DNA of 7,375 bases from Victivallales bacterium (GTDB lineage: Bacteria > Verrucomicrobiota > Lentisphaeria > Oligosphaerales > Oligosphaeraceae): positions 1 through 7,375 of the forward strand of contig CAAGGB010000133.1 of the NCBI GenBank assembly GCA_900769285.1, read 5' to 3'. Position numbers and translations under genes: made by a program. This document shows positions 1 to 5,870 of this stretch, one piece after another. The notes beneath the pieces were generated by a model. That model was not told the origin of the DNA. It ran no database searches and saw only the letters and a program-made list of their open reading frames with translations. Within the stretch, counting starts at the first letter, position 1. Every line of letters starts with the position of its first letter.

Positions 1-150
1 AACCAGCCCACCACTGGGCTGGAAGTTCTCCGCGCGGAAGCGCGGGATGTACCGACGGCGTCCTCGCCGTCGGTTAGGGAAGCGGGCGAAGCCCGCGCCT
101 GCGCCGCGTCAGCGGCGCGACCGAATTCCGCCGAGCGAAGCGAGGCGCCT
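1..150. repeat. Cluster of six short GC-rich hairpins
   Basis: This non-coding stretch lies downstream of the sugar kinase and holds six consecutive inverted repeats, found by base matching. They are 3-22 (8-bp stem, 4-nt loop), 30-45 (6 bp, GGAA loop), 51-74 (10 bp, TCCT loop), 82-96 (6 bp, GAA loop), 101-118 (7 bp, GTCA loop) and 129-147 (4 bp plus 2 bp around a tandem G-A/A-G mismatch, GAA loop). All stems except the last are perfect. No stem inside the window is followed by a clear U run on either strand, so most are not classical intrinsic terminators. The regular spacing suggests a structured transcript 3' end or a dispersed palindromic (REP/MITE-like) element. No convincing gene lies here; open frames crossing it are low-complexity. 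The hairpins are directly visible, and their role is unknown. Confidence 0.75.
3..22 (-). terminator. Possible terminator hairpin of the minus-strand operon
   Basis: A perfect 8-bp stem (3-10 with 15-22) has a 4-nt loop. Read on the minus strand it is followed by TT at positions 2-1, and then the window ends, so the presence of a full U tract cannot be judged. It lies about 185 bp past the sugar kinase stop codon. It could be the intrinsic terminator of the operon or simply the last hairpin of the cluster. Confidence 0.25.
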
Positions 151-183
151 TTGTGTCTTTTGAGTCTTTTGTGTCTTTTGTGG
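151..183. repeat. Degenerate 9-bp tandem repeat, about 3.5 units
   Basis: Units of TTGTGTCTT and TTGAGTCTT repeat head to tail with a period of 9 bp (151-159, 160-168, 169-177, then a partial unit ending near 183). On the minus strand the unit reads AAGACACAA. Because the period is three codons, all frames stay open and would read Thr-Lys-Asp or Ser-Phe-Val repeats, but no credible gene uses them. The repeat is A+T-rich against GC-rich surroundings. It directly adjoins the hairpin cluster and starts about 24 bp past the kinase stop, so the two may form one composite element. Confidence 0.8.
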
Positions 184-206
184 ACAGAAACAAGACAAAA
201 GCAGGC

Positions 207-1193
207 TCAGGCGAGTCTGGCCCGGAGTTCCTGCAGTGTGGCGGCGCCGCCGAAGCCGGAGGGGCTGCGCAGATTGAACGAGGCGCTGGCGGCGCCATAG
301 CGCAGCGACTCGCGCAGGGACAGCCCCTCGTGCATGGCATAGACGATGCCCGCGCAGAACGCATCGCCCGCGCCGTTGCTGCCCACGATGCGCTCGACCG
401 GGAACGACGCGATCTGCTGGAATTCTCCAGAGACGTCGAGGGCGGCCGCCCCCTCCGGATAGTGGATGACGACCCGCGTGCGGAGTCCGCTCTCGAAGAA
501 CAGGGCCATGGCGCGCCGCAGCGCCTCCTGGTCAAGGGTGCCGTCTGGGCGCCGGATGGCGAGCCCGAAGGTGTTGCCGGCCTCGACCTCGTTGATGGTC
601 AGGCAGTCGAGGTGGGGGATGGCCGAGAGGATGGCATGGCGGAAGCGCTGGGGCGCGTCGGAGACGCAGTCGATGGTGGTCAGGCAGCCACGCTGGCGCA
701 TCCGATGGAGCAGCCGGGCGGCGCGGGTGCCGTACTCGGCATCCTCCGCGTCCAGGCGGTCGAGGATGAGGAGGTGGCCCAGGTAGAAGACCTTGGCGCC
801 GACGTCGAGGTCTTCGGCGTCGGCGAGGTCGAAGCGGGCGTTCGCGCCTCGGCAGTGGAAGAAGGTGCGGCGTCCCTGCCCTGACATGACGTCGGTGTAG
901 CTGGTCGGGACGTCCGGGAGGAGGCGCAGCCGCGAGACGTCGATGCCGCGTCGGCGGACTTCGGCGAGAATCCAGCGTCCGGTGTCGTCGTCGCCGAGGC
1001 AGCCAGCGGCGTAGAGGGGGATGTCGGTGCCGAGCGCGGCGAGGTCGAGGAGGACGTTGCAGGCACCGCCGCCGGGCGCGGTCTCCTGGCGGAGGATGGT
1101 GCAGAGATTGCCCTCGCCTGGCCAGTGGTCGATGTCCTTGATGATGTCGGCGACCCAGTTGCCGGCGCCGATGATGCCTCTGCGTTCAGTCAT
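207..1193 (-). CDS. PfkB-family carbohydrate kinase (ribokinase-like)
   Basis: This 328-residue cytoplasmic kinase is predicted to pass the ATP gamma-phosphate to a sugar or nucleoside hydroxyl; the substrate cannot be read from sequence. The N-terminal GIIGAGNWVADII resembles the family's first beta strand. PfkB signature 1 is the Gly-rich PGGGACNVLLDLAALG at residues 40-55. NEVEAG at 201-206 fits the family N-x-x-E motif. Signature 2, GSNGAGDAF at 271-279, carries the anion-hole GAGD and the likely catalytic base Asp277. Length is normal for the family. The start is firm: an in-frame TAA lies four codons upstream of the ATG with no alternative start between. The gene follows parC by 62 bp on the same strand and is probably the last of the run. 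The usual Asp at the start of signature 2 is Gly271. Family assignment is secure, specificity open. Confidence 0.93.
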   Translation of the reverse strand: MTERRGIIGAGNWVADIIKDIDHWPGEGNLCTILRQETAPGGGACNVLLDLAALGTDIPLYAAGCLGDDDTGRWILAEVRRRGIDVSRLRLLPDVPTSYTDVMSGQGRRTFFHCRGANARFDLADAEDLDVGAKVFYLGHLLILDRLDAEDAEYGTRAARLLHRMRQRGCLTTIDCVSDAPQRFRHAILSAIPHLDCLTINEVEAGNTFGLAIRRPDGTLDQEALRRAMALFFESGLRTRVVIHYPEGAAALDVSGEFQQIASFPVERIVGSNGAGDAFCAGIVYAMHEGLSLRESLRYGAASASFNLRSPSGFGGAATLQELRARLA

Positions 1194-1196
1194 GTG

Positions 1197-1201
1197 CCTC
1201 C
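1197..1201 (-). promoter_or_regulatory. Shine-Dalgarno of the sugar kinase, unusually close to the ATG
   Basis: On the minus strand GGAGG sits only 3 nt (CAC) before the ATG at 1193, shorter than the usual 5-9 nt. The TAA at 1203-1205 rules out an upstream start, so this spacing is real unless initiation is leaderless or coupled. Translation may be less efficient than for parC. Confidence 0.5.
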
Positions 1202-1241
1202 GTTAGGGGGGATGAGAATGGGGATGGTTGCTCTCTCGGTC

Positions 1242-1257
1242 AGGCGTGGGGACGCCT
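1242..1257 (-). other. Hairpin overlapping the parC stop codon
   Basis: A perfect 6-bp stem, AGGCGT with ACGCCT, and a CCCC loop (minus strand) begin inside the parC TAG stop codon. No U run follows, so it is not a good intrinsic terminator. It could protect the 3' end of parC mRNA or tune the parC-kinase expression ratio. In GC-rich DNA a stem this short can arise by chance. Confidence 0.4.
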
Positions 1258-3421
1258 ATTCGAGGGTGAAGAAGGAATCCTCGTCGATGCGCCGCTTGAG
1301 CTGGGCGGGCGCCTCGGCGGCGGGAGCGGACGGCTCGGCGGTCGGGGCGTCCTGCGGGGCGTCGTCGGGGGCGTTCTCCGGCGTGGCGGGCGTCTCGGTC
1401 TCAGCGGCGGACGCGTCGTCGCGGGAGGCTGCCTTGACGCCGCGGCTGATGACGGCGAGTTCCTCGACCTGGTAGCCGGTCACCTTGATGCCGCGGGCCT
1501 CGCGGGAGCGCAGATAGAGCGGCTGGGAGAAGTCCACGGTCACGGAGTTGTAGGAACGACGGTTGTTCCGCTTGAGGCGGAATTCAATGACGACACCGAC
1601 GTTGGTGTAGAGCTCGCGGATGACGCAGTTCTCGGGGACGATGTGGTATTCCTTGCCGGCGGTGTACTGGCCGAGTGTAAAGCGCTTGGCGTACCAGGTC
1701 GAGCTGACCTTGTCGAAGTAGACGATGGAGTACTCCTGCTGGCGGTCGGCGACCATGACGTACTTGGTGGGGCCGATGTACTCCTTCTCGCAGACGGGGA
1801 TGATGCGGCAGGAGCCGTCGGTGCGGAGGAGGACGAGCTTGTCGAAGGCGGTGCAGACGAGTGGCGCGCCCTCCTTGGCGGAGGAGCGGACGGCGGTGCC
1901 CAGGAAATGTCCCTGGCGGTCATGGTAGACCTTGACGTCGCGCCGGGCGATGTCGCGCGCCTTGACGACGGCGAACTCCTGGATTTCGGTGCGTCGGGGG
2001 AACTGTCCGGCGTAGGTCTCCTGGAGGTGGCGGATGTACTCGATGGCGACCTCGGTCATGCGTCCGAGGCGCTCGTCGATGGCGGCGATGTCCTCGGTGA
2101 TCTTGGCCAGCTCGGTCTCGTTGCGGCTGATGTCGAACATGGAGATGCGGCGGATGGGGATGCGGAGCAGGGCCTCGAGGTCCTCGTCGGTGATGTCGCG
2201 GTGGAGGAGGTGCCGGTACTCCTCGCAGCCTTTGCGCGTCTCCCGCATGATGCGCTCGAGCGTCTCGCATTTCTCGATGCGCTTGTAGATGCGGTTCTCG
2301 ATGAAGATCTGCGCGAGGGTCTTCTCGTGGAACTGGTCCTCGAGGCGCTGCCGTGAGAGCTCCAGCTCCCGTCGCAGATACTCGACCAGCCGGGCGGTGT
2401 TGCGGCGGAGCACCTCGCTCACCGTCATCACCACGGGCACGTCGTCGCGGATGACGCGCAGCATGGACTTGAGGGACATCTCGCAGTCCGTGTAGGCGTA
2501 GAGCTCGCGGATGACGTCCTCGGCGTAGACGCCGCGCGCCAGGACGATCTCGATGGCGGCGCGGTCGGTGGTGTAGTCGTTGATGCTCTGTATCTTGAGC
2601 TTCCCCTGCTTGGCGGCCTTCTCGATGGAGTCGATGAGCCCCTCGGTGGTGGTGCCGGCGGGGATTTCGCGGATGACGACCTTCTTGTCGCCCTCGGCCT
2701 CGATGCGGGCGCGGAGGCGGATGCTGCCGGTGCCGTCGGCGTACTCGCTGACGTCCATGATGCCGCCCTGCTGGAAGTCGGGGAAGACCTGGAAGGGCCG
2801 TCCCTCGAGGATGGCCACCTGTGCCTCCAGGAGCTCGCCGAAGTTGTGCGGGAAGACGGTCGTGGACATGCCGACGGCGATGCCCTCCGTCCCCAGCATC
2901 AGCAGCGACGGCACCTTCGCCGGCAGCCGGACCGGCTCCTCGCTGCGCCCGTCGTACGAGGGCACGTACTCGGTCAGGTCGCGGTTGAACATCGTCTCCA
3001 GTGCGAGCCGGGTCAGCCGGCACTCGATGTATCGCGGCGCGGCGGCCGAGTCGCCGGTCAGGATGTTGCCGAAGTTGCCCTGGCGCTCGATGAAGAACTC
3101 CTTGTTGGCGAGGACGGTGAGGGCGCCGGCGATGGAGGCGTCGCCGTGGGGATGGTAGTGCATCGTGTCGCCGACGACGCTGGCGACACGGTTGAACCGC
3201 CCGTCGTCCATCTGGCGGAGGCTGTGCAGGATGCGCCGCTGGACGGGCTTGAGGCCGTCGTCGACGTCAGGGATGGCGCGGTCCTTGATGACGTAGGAGG
3301 CGTATTCGAGGAAGTAGTCGCGCCACTGCTGCGCGAGCTGGTCCTCCTCGGGCGCGGGTGTCTCCTGCCGGTCGGGGGTCTCCTCGGCGTCGTGCCTGTC
3401 CTTGTCGTCCTCATCGCTCAT
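1256..3421 (-). CDS. parC: DNA topoisomerase IV subunit A (ParC)
   Basis: This is the DNA breakage-reunion subunit of a type IIA topoisomerase; with ParE it decatenates and relaxes DNA. Numbering is from the chosen ATG (721 residues). An acidic, probably disordered tail (1-28) precedes the winged-helix domain. Helix-4 motif HPHGD is at 90-94, and the catalytic Tyr131 in PRYIECRLT follows Arg130. The tower and coiled-coil region runs to about 475. A reduced C-terminal beta-pinwheel (about 480-660) has no recognisable GyrA box (QRRGGKG-like), which favours topoisomerase IV over gyrase. A Pro/Ala/Glu-rich linker (about 665-708) ends in DEDSFFTLE. The residues equivalent to E. coli ParC Ser80 and Glu84 are Ala95 and Gly99. 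A GTG at 3445 in the same frame overlaps the parE stop, but the ATG at 3421 has a perfect AGGAGG 10 nt upstream, so I chose it. A gyrA-like gene in an organism lacking a separate gyrase cannot be excluded. Confidence 0.93.
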   Translation of the reverse strand: MSDEDDKDRHDAEETPDRQETPAPEEDQLAQQWRDYFLEYASYVIKDRAIPDVDDGLKPVQRRILHSLRQMDDGRFNRVASVVGDTMHYHPHGDASIAGALTVLANKEFFIERQGNFGNILTGDSAAAPRYIECRLTRLALETMFNRDLTEYVPSYDGRSEEPVRLPAKVPSLLMLGTEGIAVGMSTTVFPHNFGELLEAQVAILEGRPFQVFPDFQQGGIMDVSEYADGTGSIRLRARIEAEGDKKVVIREIPAGTTTEGLIDSIEKAAKQGKLKIQSINDYTTDRAAIEIVLARGVYAEDVIRELYAYTDCEMSLKSMLRVIRDDVPVVMTVSEVLRRNTARLVEYLRRELELSRQRLEDQFHEKTLAQIFIENRIYKRIEKCETLERIMRETRKGCEEYRHLLHRDITDEDLEALLRIPIRRISMFDISRNETELAKITEDIAAIDERLGRMTEVAIEYIRHLQETYAGQFPRRTEIQEFAVVKARDIARRDVKVYHDRQGHFLGTAVRSSAKEGAPLVCTAFDKLVLLRTDGSCRIIPVCEKEYIGPTKYVMVADRQQEYSIVYFDKVSSTWYAKRFTLGQYTAGKEYHIVPENCVIRELYTNVGVVIEFRLKRNNRRSYNSVTVDFSQPLYLRSREARGIKVTGYQVEELAVISRGVKAASRDDASAAETETPATPENAPDDAPQDAPTAEPSAPAAEAPAQLKRRIDEDSFFTLE

Positions 3422-3431
3422 GGCTGGCTGT

Positions 3432-3437
3432 CCTCCT
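3432..3437 (-). promoter_or_regulatory. Shine-Dalgarno of parC
   Basis: A perfect AGGAGG on the minus strand lies 10 nt before the ATG at 3421, just after the parE stop. It would fall inside the coding region if the upstream GTG (3445) were used, so it favours the shorter ParC. The 20-bp parE-parC gap suggests translational coupling. Confidence 0.75.
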
Positions 3438-3441
3438 GTGC

Positions 3442-5316
3442 TCACAATAGGTTGGCCATGATGAAGTCACGGCGCTCGGGGGTGTTGTCGCCCATGTAGA
3501 ACTGCATCATGCCGTCGAGGTTGCGGGCGTTGTCGACGGTGACCGGCAGCAGGCGGATGCCGTCGCCCACGAACTGCCCGAACTCGTGGGGCGAGATCTC
3601 GCCGAGGCCCTTGAAGCGCGTCACCTCGCAGCCGCGGCCGATCTCGGCCATCGCGGCCTCCTTCTCGCGCTCGCTGTAGCAGTAGATGTTCCGCTTCTTG
3701 TTGCGCACTCGGAACAGCGGCGTCTCCAGGATGTAGAGGTGGTTCGCCTGCACCAGCGAGCGGAAGAACGTCAGGAAGTAGGTCATCAGCAGCAGCCGGA
3801 TGTGGAAGCCGTCCACGTCCGCATCCGAGGCGATGACCACCTTGTCGTAGCGGAGGTTGTCGAGGGAGTCCTCGATGCCGAGAGCCTGCATGATGAAGTA
3901 GAGCTCCTCGTTGCGGTAGACCGTCTCACGGCGCTTGCCCTGGACGTTGTACGGCTTGCCGCGCAGCGGAAAGACCGCCTGGAAGTCGGGGTCGCGGGCC
4001 GAGATCATGTTAGCCGCGGCCGAGTCGCCCTCGGTGAGGAACAGCGTCGAGGCCATGCACTTGTCCTTCTCCTCGCGGCGGCGGCGCCCCTCGGCGTCGC
4101 ACAGATGGAACTTGCAGTCGCGCAGCTTGGGTATCTTGAGCGCGGTCTTCTTGGCCTGCTCGCGGGCCTCCTTCTTGACGGTCTGGATCTGCTTGCGGAT
4201 GGACTCGTTCTGGGAGACCTTCTCCAGGATGGCGGCCTTCATCTCGGGCTGCTTGAACAGCGCCTCCACGACGGCGGCCTTCACCTCGCTGACCACCCAC
4301 GTCCGGATGTCCGTATTCCCCAGCTTGTTCTTCGTCTGCGACTCGAAGATGGGGTCGGCCAGGCGTATCGAGACCGCCGCGACCACCCCCGAGCGCACAT
4401 CCGACGCCTCGATGGTCCGTCCCGAGATCTCGTTGACCGCCTTGAGCAGCCCCTCCTTGAACGCCGACAGGTGCGTGCCGCCGTCGTTCGTGTACTGGCC
4501 GTTCGCGAACGAGAAGTACGTCTCGTCCGTGCTCGGCGTGTGCGTGAACGCGAACTCCAGACGCTCGCCGCGGTAGTGGAACGCCTCGTAGAGCGGCTCG
4601 CCCTCCAGCTTCGACTCCAGCAAATCCAGCAGCCCCTTCCGGGAGAAGAAGCGCTCGCCGTTCAGCGTCAGCGTCAGGCCCGTGTTCAGCCAGGCGTAGT
4701 TCTGCATCCGGCGGCGCAGGAACTTCATCTCGAAGTGGAAGCCGGGGAAGACATCCGCCGACGGCAGGAACGTCACCTCGGTGCCGTCCGCCTCCGCGGT
4801 CTTCCCCTTCGACTTGCGCTGCAGCACGCCGTCCGCGAACTCGGCCGTCATGCTGGCGCCGCCACGGCGCGAGACGACGCGGAAGCGCGACGAGAGGGCG
4901 TTGACGGCCTTGAGGCCGACGCCGTTCAGGCCGATGGAGCAGGCGAACGCGCGCGGCTGGCCGTCGTCGCCGACGTTGAACTTTCCGCCGGTGTTGATCT
5001 GTGAGACGCAGGCCACGACGCTGTCCAGGGGGATGCCGCGGCCGTAGTCGCGCACCGTCACCTCGCCGCCCTCCTCCAGGCGCACCTCGACCTTCCGCCC
5101 CGTGCCCGCCATGAACTCGTCGACGCTGTTGTCGATGACCTCCTTGAGCAGCACGTAGATGCCGTCGTCCTGATGGTCGCCATTGCCCAGACGCCCGATG
5201 TACATGCCCGGACGCGTCCGGATGTGCTCCAGCGATGACAGCGTCTTGATGCTGCTGTCGTCGTAGCGAAGCGCCCCCGTCGGCTGTGGGGCAAGGCCAG
5301 TGCTCTCGGCTGCCAT
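3442..5316 (-). CDS. parE: DNA topoisomerase IV subunit B (ParE)
   Basis: This is the ATPase and TOPRIM subunit of topoisomerase IV; it captures the transported DNA segment and helps coordinate the metal ions for cleavage. Numbering is from the chosen ATG (624 residues). GHKL ATPase: EVIDNSVDE with Glu59 and Asn63, DYGRGIP with Asp90, and the ATP lid GLNGVGLKAVNALS from 129. The transducer has the QTKNKLGN loop with Lys329 and Lys331. TOPRIM: EGDSA with Glu429, PLRGK near 450, and DADVDG with Asp498, Asp500 and Asp502. The end GLGEISPHEFGQF and MGDNTPERRDFI matches the Bacteroidota-like ParE form. There is no large insert as in proteobacterial GyrB. A GTG at 5355 would add 13 residues (SERARAGGRRGT-like), partly encoded by the purine-rich ribosome-binding region; I prefer the ATG at 5316. 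It precedes parC by 20 bp, fitting equal subunit supply. All catalytic residues checked are present. Confidence 0.95.
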   Translation of the reverse strand: MAAESTGLAPQPTGALRYDDSSIKTLSSLEHIRTRPGMYIGRLGNGDHQDDGIYVLLKEVIDNSVDEFMAGTGRKVEVRLEEGGEVTVRDYGRGIPLDSVVACVSQINTGGKFNVGDDGQPRAFACSIGLNGVGLKAVNALSSRFRVVSRRGGASMTAEFADGVLQRKSKGKTAEADGTEVTFLPSADVFPGFHFEMKFLRRRMQNYAWLNTGLTLTLNGERFFSRKGLLDLLESKLEGEPLYEAFHYRGERLEFAFTHTPSTDETYFSFANGQYTNDGGTHLSAFKEGLLKAVNEISGRTIEASDVRSGVVAAVSIRLADPIFESQTKNKLGNTDIRTWVVSEVKAAVVEALFKQPEMKAAILEKVSQNESIRKQIQTVKKEAREQAKKTALKIPKLRDCKFHLCDAEGRRRREEKDKCMASTLFLTEGDSAAANMISARDPDFQAVFPLRGKPYNVQGKRRETVYRNEELYFIMQALGIEDSLDNLRYDKVVIASDADVDGFHIRLLLMTYFLTFFRSLVQANHLYILETPLFRVRNKKRNIYCYSEREKEAAMAEIGRGCEVTRFKGLGEISPHEFGQFVGDGIRLLPVTVDNARNLDGMMQFYMGDNTPERRDFIMANLL

Positions 5317-5472
5317 CGTTCCTCTTCTTCCTCCTGCTCGGGCTCTCTCACTCACTCACGCTCCCCGCCGCCTCGCGGACGGCGTGAGACGAAACAGAAA
5401 ACGCGACGCCGACGGGTGCGCAGGAAGCCCCCGCGCCCCCGCCGGCCCCGCGGTGGACGGCCGGCGCCGTCG
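5317..5472 (-). other. GC-rich spacer between zinc-ribbon gene and parE
   Basis: This stretch has no credible gene. It holds a 6-bp hairpin (5456-5461 with 5466-5471, loop CGGC) one base past the zinc-ribbon stop, without a U tract. On the minus strand it then has three runs of four or five G (within 5428-5449). Further on is a short T-rich patch (near 5380-5400) and the parE ribosome-binding region. I see no -10/-35 pair worth naming, so whether parE has its own promoter is open. Confidence 0.5.
5330..5335 (-). promoter_or_regulatory. Shine-Dalgarno region of parE
   Basis: On the minus strand AGGAGG lies 13 nt before the ATG at 5316, and a second, weaker GAGG (5321-5324) lies 4 nt before it, all in a purine-only run. 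The first is a little far and the second a little close. Either supports the ATG at 5316 over the GTG at 5355, whose upstream GGGGAG is poor. Confidence 0.55.
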
Positions 5473-5778
5473 TCACATCGAGCGGCGCGGGCGTCTCAGG
5501 CCGTCGTCGTCGTCCTCGTCGTCCTCGTCGGACTCGCCGTCGTCGTCGTCCTCGTCGCCGTCGTCCTCGAACTCGTCGCCGTCCTCGTCGTACTCGTCGC
5601 CGTCCTCGTAGTCCTCTAGCTCCAGATCGTCGTCGTCCTCGTCGATGTCGTCGAAGAGGGAGGACGAGAAGCCGAAGATCTCCTGTCCGCACTCGGGGCA
5701 GGCGCCGTCGTTCTTCTCGACTTCGGCCAATGACACCTTGCAGTCACATCCCGGGCACTTGATCTTCTGTCCTGCCAT
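5473..5778 (-). CDS. Small zinc-ribbon protein with long acidic tail
   Basis: I do not recognise a named family for this 101-residue protein. The N-terminus has two cysteine knuckles, CPGC (8-11) and CPEC (27-30), with an extra Cys13. The spacing C-x2-C-x15-C-x2-C is typical of a zinc ribbon, resembling MJ0042-type ribbons. Residues 43-92 are almost all acidic (39 of 50 are Asp or Glu), and the protein ends in the basic GLRRPRRSM. There is no signal peptide or membrane segment, so it should be cytoplasmic and strongly negatively charged. The ATG has AAGGAGA 6 nt upstream, a good start. It lies between rho and parE on the same strand. The zinc ribbon plus acidic tail recalls YacG, a small GyrB-binding gyrase inhibitor, but that is an analogy of layout, not shown homology. 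It could equally be a transcription- or RNA-associated protein. That it is a real gene is likely; function unknown. Confidence 0.82.
   Translation of the reverse strand: MAGQKIKCPGCDCKVSLAEVEKNDGACPECGQEIFGFSSSLFDDIDEDDDDLELEDYEDGDEYDEDGDEFEDDGDEDDDDGESDEDDEDDDDGLRRPRRSM
5503..5652 (-). repeat. GAC/GAG trinucleotide-rich tract encoding the acidic tail
   Basis: The coding strand is dominated by GAC, GAG and GAT codons in tandem-like runs, a degenerate trinucleotide repeat inside the zinc-ribbon gene. Slippage in steps of three would change tail length without breaking the frame. The same tract gives open but meaningless Ser- and Arg-rich frames on the other strand and phases. Confidence 0.75.
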
Positions 5779-5784
5779 GGGGTC

Positions 5785-5791
5785 TCTCCTT
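5785..5791 (-). promoter_or_regulatory. Shine-Dalgarno of the zinc-ribbon gene
   Basis: AAGGAGA on the minus strand lies 6 nt (GACCCC) before the ATG at 5778. This normal site supports both the start and the reality of this small gene. Confidence 0.7.
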
Positions 5792-5843
5792 GGTTGTTTG
5801 CGTTTGCTGGTTGCTTGTCTTGCGGTGGTTGGATGATTTTTTT
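5789..5843 (-). other. C/A-rich, G-poor leader between rho and the zinc-ribbon gene
   Basis: Read as RNA, this 55-nt stretch is roughly 29 A, 18 C, 6 G and 2 U (counted by eye), with repeated CAA and CCA words, in a genome that is otherwise GC-rich. It should be unstructured. Two readings are possible: an open leader that helps ribosomes load on the zinc-ribbon gene, or a C-rich Rho-loading (rut-like) site just past rho. Neither is proven. Confidence 0.4.
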
Positions 5844-5870
5844 CGGGGGCATGGCCCCGGCGCCGTCGGC

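Noticed and set aside
1..183. CRISPR array
   Set aside because: The hairpins differ from each other in sequence and the 9-bp repeat has no spacers, so the repeat-spacer pattern is missing.
74..535. Minus-strand frame of 153 codons running from the kinase gene through the tandem repeat
   Set aside because: It overlaps the kinase in another phase. The Thr-Lys-Asp repeats come from the 9-bp DNA repeat and the rest is low complexity.
153..884. Plus-strand frame of 243 codons starting in the tandem repeat
   Set aside because: It begins inside the 9-bp repeat and runs antisense to the sugar kinase, with no recognisable motif.
1920..3023. 367-codon frame inside parC on the same strand, different phase
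   Set aside because: It is Arg/His/Pro-rich, typical of an out-of-frame reading of GC-rich DNA, and overlaps the conserved parC domains.
3586..5004. Long open frame (472 codons) on the plus strand opposite parE
   Set aside because: It is antisense to a clearly conserved parE. Its Leu/Ala/Arg/Val-rich composition is what GC-rich codons give when read backwards, and no family motif is seen.
5616..5852. Minus-strand frame of 78 codons starting between rho and the zinc-ribbon gene
   Set aside because: It has no Shine-Dalgarno, its ATG sits in a GC hairpin, and it overlaps the zinc-ribbon gene in another phase with no family features. A short leader peptide is not excluded but has no support.
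5837..5858. T7 run next to a GGGGC-ATG-GCCCC hairpin as an intrinsic terminator for rho
   Set aside because: The T run precedes the stem on the plus strand and is an A run after the stem on the minus strand, so it is the wrong arrangement for a terminator in either direction.
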